From the NCBI RefSeq assembly GCF_001921215.1, contig NZ_MSIF01000016.1, positions 1 through 64,000 on the forward strand: DNA of 64,000 bases. The letters run 5' to 3'. Made by a program: the position numbers and the translations under genes. This document shows positions 34,492 through 59,302 of this stretch, piece by piece. Under the pieces are notes generated by a model. The model was not told the origin of the DNA and searched no databases. It was given only the letters and a program-made list of their open reading frames with translations. Positions within the stretch are counted from its first letter, which is position 1; the number at the start of each line of letters is the position of its first letter. This DNA is from Actinophytocola xinjiangensis (lineage in GTDB: Bacteria; Actinomycetota; Actinomycetes; Mycobacteriales; Pseudonocardiaceae).

Positions 34492-35619
34492 TTACCGTTC
34501 GCTGTCGGGGGACGCGGCCGCCGACAGCGCGTGCTCGGCGAGCAGCAGCTGGCAGGTCTCATTGGTCCCCTCGATGATCTCCATCAGCTTGGCGTCGCGG
34601 AACGCGCGGGCGACGAGCCCGTTGTCCGCCGCGCCCCAGGACGCCAGAATCTGCACGGCGGCCGCGCTCGCGGTCGCCGCGTGCCGGGCACTCGTGTACT
34701 TCGCCAGCACGCCGGCCATCACCATGTCGGGGCTTCGCGCGTCCCAGCGGTCGCTGGCGTGCTCGCAGGCCAGGGACGCGGCGCGCTCGGCGACGTACAG
34801 CTCGGCGAGCTGGCGGGCCACGAGCTGGTGCCCGGCGATCGGCCTGCCGCCCTGCTCGCGCCGGGCGGCGTGGGTGGTCGAGGCTCGCAGGCAGGCCCGC
34901 AGAATCCCGACACAACCCCAGGCCACCGACATCCGTCCATAGGCCAGCGCGGCGGTGACCAGCAACGCGATCGACGGCCCGCCGCCACCGAGGACGTTAC
35001 CGACCGGCACCCGCACCGCGGCCAACTCCACGTTCGCGTGCCCGCCGGCCCGGCAGCCGAGCGGCGTCGGGACCGGCTCGATCCGCACGCCCCGCGCGTC
35101 CGTCGGCACGACGACAGCCGCCGCGCCGTCCGCGTAGCGCCCGAACACCACCAGCAGGTCGGCGTACTGGGCCGCGGTGACCCAGCGCTTGGCACCGGTG
35201 ACCACCACGGCGTCACCGTCCTCGGTGATCTCGGTCGCGATGCCGGACAGGTCGCTGCCCGCGTCGCGTTCGGTCATGGCGACCGCGGCCAACCGCCCAC
35301 CGACGAGCTCGGGCAGGAACGCGGCCCGCTGCTCGACGTCACCGAGCCGCTGGATCGCCCACGCCGCCATCCCCTGCGAGGTCATCACACTCCGCGTGGA
35401 ACCACACAGCTCCCCGACGTAGGCGGTGAACTCGCCATTGGCCCGGCTACTCGCTCCGAGTCCGCCGTGGACAGTCGGGACCTGGGCGCAGAGCAGGCCC
35501 CGCTTGCCGAGATCGCGCAGAACGTCGACCGGCACCGCACCGGCCGCGTCCCAGGCATCCGCCTGGTCCGCGACGGCGGCACGAACGAACTCCCGGCCGG
35601 CGTCCACGCCGTCAGGCAT
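34492..35619 (-). CDS. fkbI: FkbI-like acyl-CoA dehydrogenase (methoxymalonyl-ACP pathway)
   Basis: This 375-residue acyl-CoA dehydrogenase-fold flavoprotein oxidises the hydroxymalonyl-type intermediate while it is bound to the FkbJ carrier. Features include the FAD-contact segment TERDAGSDLSG, a typical middle beta domain and the C-terminal catalytic Glu in EIIEGTNE. The ATG at 35619 overlaps the carrier-protein stop by 8 nt, showing coupling. It is followed by fkbH. Its position inside a complete fkbG-K-J-I-H set makes the assignment strong. Confidence 0.93.
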   Translation of the reverse strand: MPDGVDAGREFVRAAVADQADAWDAAGAVPVDVLRDLGKRGLLCAQVPTVHGGLGASSRANGEFTAYVGELCGSTRSVMTSQGMAAWAIQRLGDVEQRAAFLPELVGGRLAAVAMTERDAGSDLSGIATEITEDGDAVVVTGAKRWVTAAQYADLLVVFGRYADGAAAVVVPTDARGVRIEPVPTPLGCRAGGHANVELAAVRVPVGNVLGGGGPSIALLVTAALAYGRMSVAWGCVGILRACLRASTTHAARREQGGRPIAGHQLVARQLAELYVAERAASLACEHASDRWDARSPDMVMAGVLAKYTSARHAATASAAAVQILASWGAADNGLVARAFRDAKLMEIIEGTNETCQLLLAEHALSAAASPDSER

Positions 35620-35893
35620 CTGCCGCTGTCTCGCGGAGCCGGGTCACCAGGGCCGCCATGGTGTTCACGGTGCGGAAGTTGTCCATCTTCAGATCCCGGC
35701 CGATGATCGAGATCTCGAAGGCGGACTCCAGGAACACGACCATCTCCATGGCCACCATGGAGGTCAGGATCCCGGCCTCGGCCAGGTCCGTGTCGTGCGC
35801 GACCGCGGCCTTCGCCTTGGTCTCGACGTAGGCGCTGATCCTGGTCGCCACCTCGGAGTCGGCCACGCTGTCGACAGCCTCGTTCGTTGTCAC
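35612..35893 (-). CDS. fkbJ: FkbJ-like acyl carrier protein for methoxymalonyl-ACP
   Basis: This 93-residue carrier protein holds the growing C3 extender unit. The phosphopantetheine serine is probably Ser45 in AGILTSMVAMEMV; it replaces the usual DSL motif with TSM, as is common in this subfamily. The GTG at 35893 is chosen because AAGG at 35903-35906 is 9 nt upstream; the ATG at 35902 directly abuts that element. It starts 6 nt after the fkbK stop and overlaps fkbI by 8 nt. Carrier activity should need a phosphopantetheinyl transferase encoded elsewhere. Confidence 0.88.
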   Translation of the reverse strand: MTTNEAVDSVADSEVATRISAYVETKAKAAVAHDTDLAEAGILTSMVAMEMVVFLESAFEISIIGRDLKMDNFRTVNTMAALVTRLRETAADA

Positions 35894-35898
35894 TCGAT

Positions 35899-36741
35899 TC
35901 ATCCTTCGTAGTCGTAGAAGCCGGAACCGGACTTGCGGCCGAGCCGACCGGCCCGGACCTTGTCGAGCAGGTACTCGCACGGCAGGTACTCGGTGTTTCC
36001 GAGGCGTTGGCTCAGCGCCACCAGGGCGTCAGCCAGGTTGTCCAGACCGATCAGGTCTGCGGTACGCAGCGGCCCGGTGGGATGGCCAAGACAACCCGTC
36101 ATCAGGGCGTCGACCTCCTCCACGGTCGCGACGCCCTCCCCGACCAGCCGGGCGGCGTTGTTGATCATCGGGTGCAGCAGGCGACTGGTGACGAACCCCG
36201 GCGCGTCGCGCACCACGATCCCGCGGCGGTTCACCAGGCCCAGCAGGGACTGCACCGACTCCATGGTCCGGTCGCTGGTGCGGGGGCCACGGGCCACCTC
36301 GACCATCGTGATCAGGTACGGGGGGTTCATGAAGTGGATGCCGACCAGCTCGTCGGGTCGCTGCACCGAGGCGGCCAACTCGTCGATCGGGATACCGGAC
36401 GTGTTGGAGATCAGGACCGTGCCGGGCGCGACGAGGCCGGACACCTCGCGGAGGAGTTTGTCCTTCTGCTCGGCATGTTCACTGACGGCCTCGATGACCG
36501 CGAGCGACCCGACGCAGTCGGCGACGGAGGCGCTGGTGACCAACTCCCCCGGCACCACGCCCTCCGGCACCGCACCGAGCAGTTGCGCGTGCCGCAACTG
36601 GCGGTCGACGGAGACACGACCACGGGCCAGCACCGCGGGGTCGATGTCCACGAGCGTCACCGGGATCCCGTGCGCGATCATGAGCGTGGCGATGCCGGTG
36701 CCCATGACGCCCGCCCCAAACACCGTGACCTGCTGAGTCAT
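35899..36741 (-). CDS. fkbK: FkbK-like 3-hydroxyacyl dehydrogenase (methoxymalonyl-ACP pathway)
   Basis: This 280-residue dehydrogenase oxidises glyceryl-ACP during extender-unit assembly. The NAD-binding motif VFGAGVMGTGIATLM is at the N-terminus, and the C-terminal 3-hydroxyacyl-CoA dehydrogenase domain contains EEVDALMTGCLGHPTGPLR. The ATG at 36741 has GGAGAT nearby. It lies 26 nt downstream of fkbG and 6 nt upstream of fkbJ. The assignment rests on family fold plus the surrounding complete fkb set. Confidence 0.92.
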   Translation of the reverse strand: MTQQVTVFGAGVMGTGIATLMIAHGIPVTLVDIDPAVLARGRVSVDRQLRHAQLLGAVPEGVVPGELVTSASVADCVGSLAVIEAVSEHAEQKDKLLREVSGLVAPGTVLISNTSGIPIDELAASVQRPDELVGIHFMNPPYLITMVEVARGPRTSDRTMESVQSLLGLVNRRGIVVRDAPGFVTSRLLHPMINNAARLVGEGVATVEEVDALMTGCLGHPTGPLRTADLIGLDNLADALVALSQRLGNTEYLPCEYLLDKVRAGRLGRKSGSGFYDYEG

Positions 36742-36767
36742 CCGATCTCCTTACGTCGACGAGCGCG

Positions 36768-37430
36768 CTACTTCTTCCTGGCCAGGGTGATGCCGTCACC
36801 GATCGGGAGCAGCACGATGTCCACGCGATCGTCCTCGTGGAGGAACTCGTTCAACGCACGGATCGCCACCGTGTTCGGGTCCTGCGCCGCCGGGTCGACA
36901 ACCTGGCCGAAGAGGAGCGTGTTGTCGAACACGACCAACCCGTTGGAGGGGAGCAGCCGCAAAGCCGCCTCATAGTAGTCACGATAGCCAGTCTTGTCCG
37001 CGTCGACGAAGACAAGTCCGAACGAGTCCGGTCCGAACTCGTCGTACAGGTCGGCGAGGATCCGCGTCCCGTCGCCGACGCGGAAATCGATGCGGCCGGC
37101 GACCCCGGCTCGTTCCCAGTGGTCGGCGGCGATCGTCGCCCACCGCGCGTGGAGGTCGCAGGTGATCACCGTGCCGTCCGGCGGGATCGCGCGCGCGAGG
37201 CAGAGCGCGCTGTAGCCGGTGAAGGTACCGACGTCCACCACCCGGCGCGCGCCGCTGAGCCGCACCAGCAACTCCAACAACTGGCCTTCCTCGGCCATGA
37301 CCATGAGCTTCTCGCCCCCGGGCAGTTCCAGGGTGAGCTCACGGAGGTCGCGGAGGACCTCGTCGTCACGCAGGGAGACCTGTCTCACATAGGACAGCAG
37401 GTCGTCAGTCACGTCGAGTTGGCTCGCCAC
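36768..37430 (-). CDS. fkbG: FkbG-like SAM-dependent O-methyltransferase
   Basis: This 220-residue caffeoyl-CoA O-methyltransferase-like enzyme adds the methyl group that turns hydroxymalonyl-ACP into methoxymalonyl-ACP. The SAM-binding motif VDVGTFTGYSALCLA and the metal-site region VDADKTGYRDYYE are both intact. It begins with GTG at 37430 after GAGGAG. It opens the methoxymalonyl cassette, 49 nt after the FAD monooxygenase gene. Methylation of a late product is an alternative role, but the cassette context favours the extender. Confidence 0.93.
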   Translation of the reverse strand: MASQLDVTDDLLSYVRQVSLRDDEVLRDLRELTLELPGGEKLMVMAEEGQLLELLVRLSGARRVVDVGTFTGYSALCLARAIPPDGTVITCDLHARWATIAADHWERAGVAGRIDFRVGDGTRILADLYDEFGPDSFGLVFVDADKTGYRDYYEAALRLLPSNGLVVFDNTLLFGQVVDPAAQDPNTVAIRALNEFLHEDDRVDIVLLPIGDGITLARKK

Positions 37431-37479
37431 GTCTCCTCTTTCCGTACGAATGTTCGCGCGCCCCTACGGCGTACCGCGG

Positions 37480-38922
37480 TCACGTGCCCGTGGTGATCGT
37501 GCTGATCGAGCGGGCCAGGGCGGGCAGGGCCTCGGGGCCGCCACTCGCGCCCGCGTACCCGTCAGGACGGATGAGCAGGAAACCCGGCCTGTCGCCGCCT
37601 ACCTCCTCGTGCTCGACCAGGTCAGGATGCGCGCTGGCCAACTCCGCGCCCCGCGCTCCCGCGTCCGCGCCCCGGGTGAGCAGTCGGAACCGGCCGGTGT
37701 CGGCCGGGCGCCAGTGGGCGGTGCGGCGACCGGCGAGCTTGTCCTTGCCGGCCCGCGCACCGAACAGCACGTCCGGGTAGTTGGACCGCCAGCCGGCCAT
37801 CATCGGGGCGTACTGCCGCTCCAGCACCCCGGTCGCCCGCAGCAGCCGCCACAGGCCATTGCGGACCTTGACGCCGACCGGCCCCAGCGTGCCCTGCTTG
37901 GTCAGTCGCCGTGTCGCCAGCACCGTCTGCCGGATCGCGGCGAACCGCTCCGGCTCGTAGGTGTCGAGCACGACCGGGTCGAGCCGGCCCGCGATCACCC
38001 CAGCCAGTTTCCACACGAGATTGTGCACGTCCTGCAGCCCGAGGTTGAGCCCCTGGCCGCCGGCCGGCGAATTGACGTGCGCGGCGTCGCCGACCAGGAA
38101 GCACCGGCCCTTCCGCAGTGCCGTGGCCACCTTCTCGTGGGCCTGGAACACCGAGCGGGTGTCCACGTCGGTGAAACGGAGGCCACCGGGCCCTCGGGTG
38201 TCCAGGATCCGTTGCACCGTCGAGGAGTCCAGCGTCTCGCCGACCGTGTCGTCATCGACGAACCCGGCGATCCGCGCCCGACCGCCGGGCAGCGGTGCCA
38301 CCACCAGCACGCCGGCGGGGCGCAGGTGATAGTGCAGGTGGTCGCGGCGGAAGTCGCCCTCGATCCGACCCTCGGCGAGGACGAACTTCCCGGGATAGGT
38401 TTCGCCGGGGAACTCGATGCCGAGCTGTTGGCGCACCGTGCTGTGCGAACCGTCCGCACCGATCACCCAGTCGGCGACCAGGTCGAGTTCGGTGCCATCG
38501 GCCCGGCGCGCGGTCACCGCGACACCGTCGGGCCCCGGCTCCACCTTCAGCACCTCGGTGCGGCGCTCGACGGTGCCACCCAACTTCACCAGCGCCGCCT
38601 CCAGCACCGCGACGTTGGCGTCCTGTGGCAGCAGCAGCGCGGCGTTCTCCTCCCCGAGCGGGACGTCGATCGGCGTCGAGCCTTCCGAGTGGAAGCTCAG
38701 CGCGTTCACCCTGACACCTCGCGAGCGAGCCTGCGACGTGGCGCCGATCTCGTCGAACAGTCCCAGCGTCGGCGGCCACAGCAACACCGCCCGTGACCCC
38801 GTCCCGGCCTCGGCTTCCGCCTCCACCACGCGCACGTCGATCCCGCGCCCGCGCAGCAGGCACGCCGCGACCAGTCCGCACGGGCCGGCACCGACGATCA
38901 GCACCGGAATCCTGTCAGCCAT
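37480..38922 (-). CDS. FAD-dependent aromatic-hydroxylase-type monooxygenase
   Basis: This 480-residue single-component flavoprotein of the PheA/TfdB-like class has the dinucleotide motif [17 protein letters not shown] at the start, the middle [10 protein letters not shown] (DG motif) and [20 protein letters not shown] as second FAD contact. The C-terminal thioredoxin-like domain is only partial. The ATG at 38922 sits within the TE gene end, overlapping by 8 nt, with GGAGG nearby. It likely hydroxylates, epoxidises or rearranges the released polyketide, as monooxygenases of this class do in many PKS clusters; the exact step is unknown. Confidence 0.88.
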   Translation of the reverse strand: MADRIPVLIVGAGPCGLVAACLLRGRGIDVRVVEAEAEAGTGSRAVLLWPPTLGLFDEIGATSQARSRGVRVNALSFHSEGSTPIDVPLGEENAALLLPQDANVAVLEAALVKLGGTVERRTEVLKVEPGPDGVAVTARRADGTELDLVADWVIGADGSHSTVRQQLGIEFPGETYPGKFVLAEGRIEGDFRRDHLHYHLRPAGVLVVAPLPGGRARIAGFVDDDTVGETLDSSTVQRILDTRGPGGLRFTDVDTRSVFQAHEKVATALRKGRCFLVGDAAHVNSPAGGQGLNLGLQDVHNLVWKLAGVIAGRLDPVVLDTYEPERFAAIRQTVLATRRLTKQGTLGPVGVKVRNGLWRLLRATGVLERQYAPMMAGWRSNYPDVLFGARAGKDKLAGRRTAHWRPADTGRFRLLTRGADAGARGAELASAHPDLVEHEEVGGDRPGFLLIRPDGYAGASGGPEALPALARSISTITTGT

Positions 38923-41900
38923 CGTGTTCCTCCAACTCGTCCTCGATCCACGCGCGGATGCGGTCGGCGACCCCCGGCGCGTCGTCCTCAACCACCGAGA
39001 AATGATCGCCCGGCACATCGACAACCTGGTGCGGAAGGTCCCACGACGCCGTGGCGCCAGCGGTTCCGCCCGCCCGCACCAGCAGGGTCGACGCGCTGAT
39101 CTTCTCCGGCCGCCAGTCCTCCAGCAGCCGTAGGTAGGCACCCATGGCGGCGAGCCGACCGTCGTCGACCGGGACCCGGTCCTCCGCACGCCGCAGCATG
39201 GCCTCGATCAGCGCCGCACGCACGTCGCCGCGCGGCTGGCCGGCCAGCGGAAAGGTGTCGACCAGTACGACGCCGGCCACGGCGGCGCCGTCGCGCTCCA
39301 GCCGGGTGGCCACCGCGTGGGCGAGTTGACCGCCGGAGGAGTACCCGACCAGCAGCGCCGGCCGACCGTCGAGCTCGGCGCGCAGGGCGCCGCACACCAG
39401 GTCGACCACACCGTCCACAGTGGAGGGAAGGTCGTCCTGGTCGAACCCGGGCATCGACAGCGCGAGCACGTCACGCTCACCACGCCACCCGGCGGCGATG
39501 CGGGCGAACTGGTGCGGCCCGGAGGTCGCCAGCACCGAGGGCACGCACACCAACGGGAGGCCGGCGGGGCCGTGCGCCAGTCGGGTCACCCCGGCCCGAC
39601 CGGGCGCCCGTGGCGGCAGGAAACCGGCGGCGGCGCCGAGGAACTGGAGGAACTCGTCCACCCGACCCTCGGTCCGCGCCCGGTCGAGCATCGCGGTGAG
39701 CAGGCCGGCGGGCGGCGCCGACACCGTCGCACCCCGGTCGGGCGCCAACCTGGCCGCCAGGGCCGCCGGTGTCGGGTGGTCGAGGATCACCGACGGCGGT
39801 AGCCGCACGCCGGTCGCCGCGACGAGCCGGTTGCGCAGTTCGACGGCGGTCAGCGAGTCGAACCCGAGGGCCAGGAACTCCCGGTCCGGCGCGACAGGTT
39901 CGGCCGGGTCGAGGCCGAGCACGGCGGTGGCCTCGCCGATGACCAGGTCCAGCGGCGACCTGGTGTCGGCGAGCGCCGAGGCGGCACGCCGTTCCGGTCG
40001 GTACACGGCCTCGACGAAGCTGCCGGCGGCCACGGCGGCGGCGAACACGGGCCAGTCGAGGTCGGCCACCAGCACGGCCGGCGGCCCGCCGACGGCGTCG
40101 AGCATCGACTCCAGCGCGGTGGCCACGCGCAGACCCCGCAGCCCCCTGACGCGCAGCCGGCGCAGTCGCTCCTCGTCGTCGTCCGCCCACGGGCCCCAGG
40201 CGATCGAGGTGGCCGGCAGGCCATGCGCGCGGCGGTGCTCGGCGAGCGCGTCCAGCGACGCCGAGGACGCGGCGTAGGCCACCTGTCCGATGCCGCCGAA
40301 GGTGCCCGCGACCGAGGAGAAGATGACGAACGCGGCCAGCTCACGACCACGGGTCAGCTCGTGCAACCGCCACGCGGTCGCGACGTTCGCGTCGAGCACG
40401 GCCGCCAGTCGGTCGCCGTCGAGGTCGGTGAGCGGCCCTTCGTCGTGGCGGTCGACGGCGTGCACGACGGCGGTCAGCGCCGGGTCGGCGGCGAGTTCGT
40501 CCAGCGTCCCGACGGTCACCGGCACGCCGAGGTCCTCGCCGGGGTCGTCGGGCACCAGCAGGTGCTCGACGCCGGCGGCCGCGAGATGGCGCAACAGCAC
40601 GAGGTTGCCCCCGGTCACGAGCACCGCGCCGCGCGGTTCCCACGGTCGGCCGCTCGGCTCCGTGTTGACCAGCCTCGGGACGAACGCGCCGGTTCGCCGG
40701 AGGGCAAGCACCCGCTCCCCCTGGTCGGCCAGCACCGAGCACAGTCGCCGCCAGCACGGGTCGTCCGGCTCGACCGACAGGTCGACCAGACCGGCGAACC
40801 GTTCCGGGGCCTCCACCGCAACGGTGCGCGCCACTCCCCAGACCGCGGCCCGCCACGGGTCCGGCGCGGCGTCGTCGTCCCCTGTGGACACGGCGCCGCG
40901 GGTGAGGAACCAGACCGGGGCGTCGAGTCGGCGCACCAGCGCGAGGGTGCCGGCGGCGTCGGCCTCGGACACCACGCCGGCCACCGGTCCTTCGACGACG
41001 AGGTCGGCGGCGTCGGCGGCGGCCACATGGACCACGGTGGCGCCGTGCCGGGTGAGCGCCCGGCCCAGCGCGTCGTCGCGCGCGTCGATGACCAGCCACG
41101 TTCCCGACAGCGGTCGTGGAGCCGGCGCCACGGTCGTGGACCAGCGCACCCGGTACCGGTCGGCGACCGCCCGCCGCGGGGTCGGTGGCCAGTACCGCTC
41201 GCGCTGGAAGGCGTAGGTGGGCAGGTCGACCCCGGCCGCACCGGGGAACAGGACCGACCAGTCGACCCGGTGTCCGCGCACGTGCAGTTCGGCGGCGGCG
41301 GCGAGGAACCGCGTGAGCCCGCCCTCGTCGCGGCGCAGCGTGCCGGTGACCAGCGGGTCGGTGCCCGCTTCGTGCGCGGTCTCGGCGATGCCCGCGGTCA
41401 GCACCGGGTGCGGGCTGACCTCGACGAACGTCCGGTGTCCCGCGGCGAGCGCCGCGCGCACCGCGTCGTCGAACCGCACGGGCTGGCGGATGTTGCGGTA
41501 CCAGTACTCGGTGTCCATCCCGGACGTGTCGAGCCGCTCGCCGGTGACCGTCGAGTACAGGGGGATGTCCGCCGGGCCGGGACGGGCATCGACGAGCGCG
41601 GCCAGCAACTCGGCGCGAATGGTCTGGACCTGCGGGCCGTGTGAGGCGTAGCCGGGCGACACCCGGCGGACCCGCACACCGGTGCGGGCGCCGGTCTCGA
41701 CCAGTTCGTCCAGCGCGGCCAGCTCGCCACAGACCACCACCGACCGCGCGCCGTTGACGGCGGCGATCGCGAGCCTCGTCCCCCACGGGGCGATCAACTC
41801 CGCGGTCTCCTCCGGCGACAGGGACACCGCGCTCATGTCACCCTTGCCGAACAGCGGGGCCAGCGCCGCCGCCCTGCGGGTCAGCAGCCGGGCAGCCTCG

Positions 41901-43932
41901 TCGAGCCCGAGCGCGCCGGCCACCACCGCGGCGGCGAACTCGCCCTGGCTGTGGCCGATCGTCGCCGCCGGCTCGACGCCGTGCGCACGCCACAGCTCGG
42001 CGAGCGACACCATGACCGCGAACGTCACCGGCTGGAGCACGTCCGCCCGGTCGAGCCGGTCCCCGCGCAGTTCCTCCAGCAACCGCCAGTCCACGTGCGG
42101 CTCGATGGCCGCGGCACACTCGGCCATTCTGGCGGCGAACACCGGCGAGGTCGCGAGCAGCTCGTCGGCCATGCCGAGCCACTGCGTGCCGTGGCCGGGG
42201 AAGACGAACACCGGCGGCCCGGAGTGGTCGGTCGCGGTGCCGAGGACGACCCCGTCATCGGGTTCGCCGGCGGCGAGCGCGGCCACGCCCCGGCGGAGCT
42301 CAGGACCGTCGGCACCGAGCACGACCGCCCGGTGACCCAGGTTCGCGCGGCCGACGACCAGCGAATGCCCGACGTCGGCCGGTCTGTGGTGCGGCGCGAC
42401 CGCCAGCAGCCGTTCGGCCTGGGCGCGCAGCCCGTCGGCGGTGCCGGCACTGAGTACCCAGGCGAGGGCGGACGACGGTGCGGCGGGGTCCGTTGGCGCA
42501 CTGTCGATTGAGGCGCTGTCGGTTGACGCGCTGTCGGCCGGCGGAGCCTGCTCGACGATCACGTGTGCGTTGGTACCGCTGACGCCGAACGCCGACACGC
42601 CGGCCCGCCGAGGCTGCCCGGTGTCCGGCCACGATCGCGGCTCGGTCAGCAGCGCCACCGCGCCGGCCGTCCAGTCGACGTTCGGGGTCGGCTCATCCAC
42701 GTGCAGCGTCGGTGGCAGGACGCCGTGGCGGATGGCCTGCACCATCTTGATCACGCCGGCCACGCCGCCGGCGGCGGCTGTGTGGCCGATGTTCGACTTG
42801 ATCGAACCCAACCACAGTGGACGGTCGCGCCCCTGGCCGTAGGTCGCGATGATCGACTGGGCTTCGATGGGGTCGCCGAGCGGTGTCCCGGTGCCGTGCG
42901 CCTCCACGACGTCCACCTGGGACGGTGTGAGACCGGCGCCGGCCAACGCCCGCCGGATCACGGCGCGCTGCGCCGGCCCGCTCGGCGCGGTGATGCCGTT
43001 GCTGGCGCCGTCGGAGTTGGTCGCGCTGCCCCGCAGCACGGCCAGCACCGGGTGACCGAGCCGCCGCGCGTCGGACAGACGCTCCACGAGCAGCACGCCA
43101 GCGCCCTCCGCCCAACCGGTGCCATCGGCCGCCGCGGCGAACGAGCGGCAGCGCCCGTCCGGCGACAGGCCGCGCAGCGCCGAGAACAGCACGAAGCCGT
43201 TCGGGGTGCACAACACCGACACCCCGCCGGCGACGGCGAGCGTGCAGTCACCACGCCGCAGGGCGGTGATGGCCAGGTGCAGCGCGACGAGCGAGGACGA
43301 GCACGCGGTGTCCACGGAGACCGCCGGGCCGGACAGCCCGAGGGTGTAGGCGATCCGGCCGGACAGCACGCTCGACGCGTTGCCCGACAGGAGGTAGCCG
43401 GCGAGTTCGTCGCGCAGCGGGCCGAGCAACTCGCTGTAGTCGTGGTTGCTGGTGCCGACGAACACGCCGGTGTCGGAGTCGCGCAGCGAGGTCGGGTCGA
43501 TGCCCGCCCGCTCGATCGCCTCCCAGGTGGTCTCCAGCAGCAACCGCTGCTGCGGATCCATGGCGAGCGCCTCGCTCGGCGAGATACCGAACAGCCGCGC
43601 GTCGAACTCCGCCACCTCGCGCAGGAACCCGCCCTGCGCGGTGTAGGTCGTGCCAGGGGTCTCGCCGTCCGGGTCGACCAGTGCGTCGAGGTCCCAGCCC
43701 CGGTCGGTGGGGAACCCGGTGATGGCGTCGCGCCCGTCGGCGACCAGGTCCCACAGGTCCTCCGGCGAGGCGACCCCGCCCGGGTACCGGCAGGCCATGC
43801 CGATGATCGCGATCGGTTCGTGCTCCTGCTCGCGCAGCTCGCGCAACCGGGAACGGGTCTGGTGGAGTTCGACGGTGACCCGCTTGAGGTAACTCCTGAC
43901 CTTGTCGTCAGCCGTCGCCGTGTCGTCAGTGG

Positions 43933-43936
<4 letters not shown>
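38915..43936 (-). CDS. Type I PKS, terminal module: KS-AT-KR(inactive)-ACP-TE
   Basis: This 1673-residue final PKS starts with an N-terminal docking helix. KS (~43820-42540) has DTACSSS and both active-site histidines. AT (~42210-41400) has GHSQGE and YASH (41639-41650), predicting methylmalonyl-CoA. KR (~41150-40080) is degenerate: the NADPH loop reads GGNLVLL instead of GGxGxxG, the LDD motif and active-site Lys are gone, and the usual YAAANA reads YAASSA. So it should leave a keto group. The ACP (GFDSL) and TE (~39600-38960, GYSSGG and GDHFSV) follow. The TE triad looks intact. The GTG start overlaps the upstream PKS stop by 4 nt. Confidence 0.95.
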
Positions 43937-59256
<15,320 letters not shown>

Positions 59257-59302
59257 GTCGGTCCACTTCCCCCTCGTACCGCTCCGATGCCCACGTTCGT
59301 TC

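Noticed and set aside
33393-37430. Ansamycin-type cluster (as in ansamitocin or geldanamycin, which also use methoxymalonyl)
   Set aside because: The PKS ends in a thioesterase, and no amide synthase or AHBA genes appear in the window; the cassette is shared with macrolides and other polyketides.
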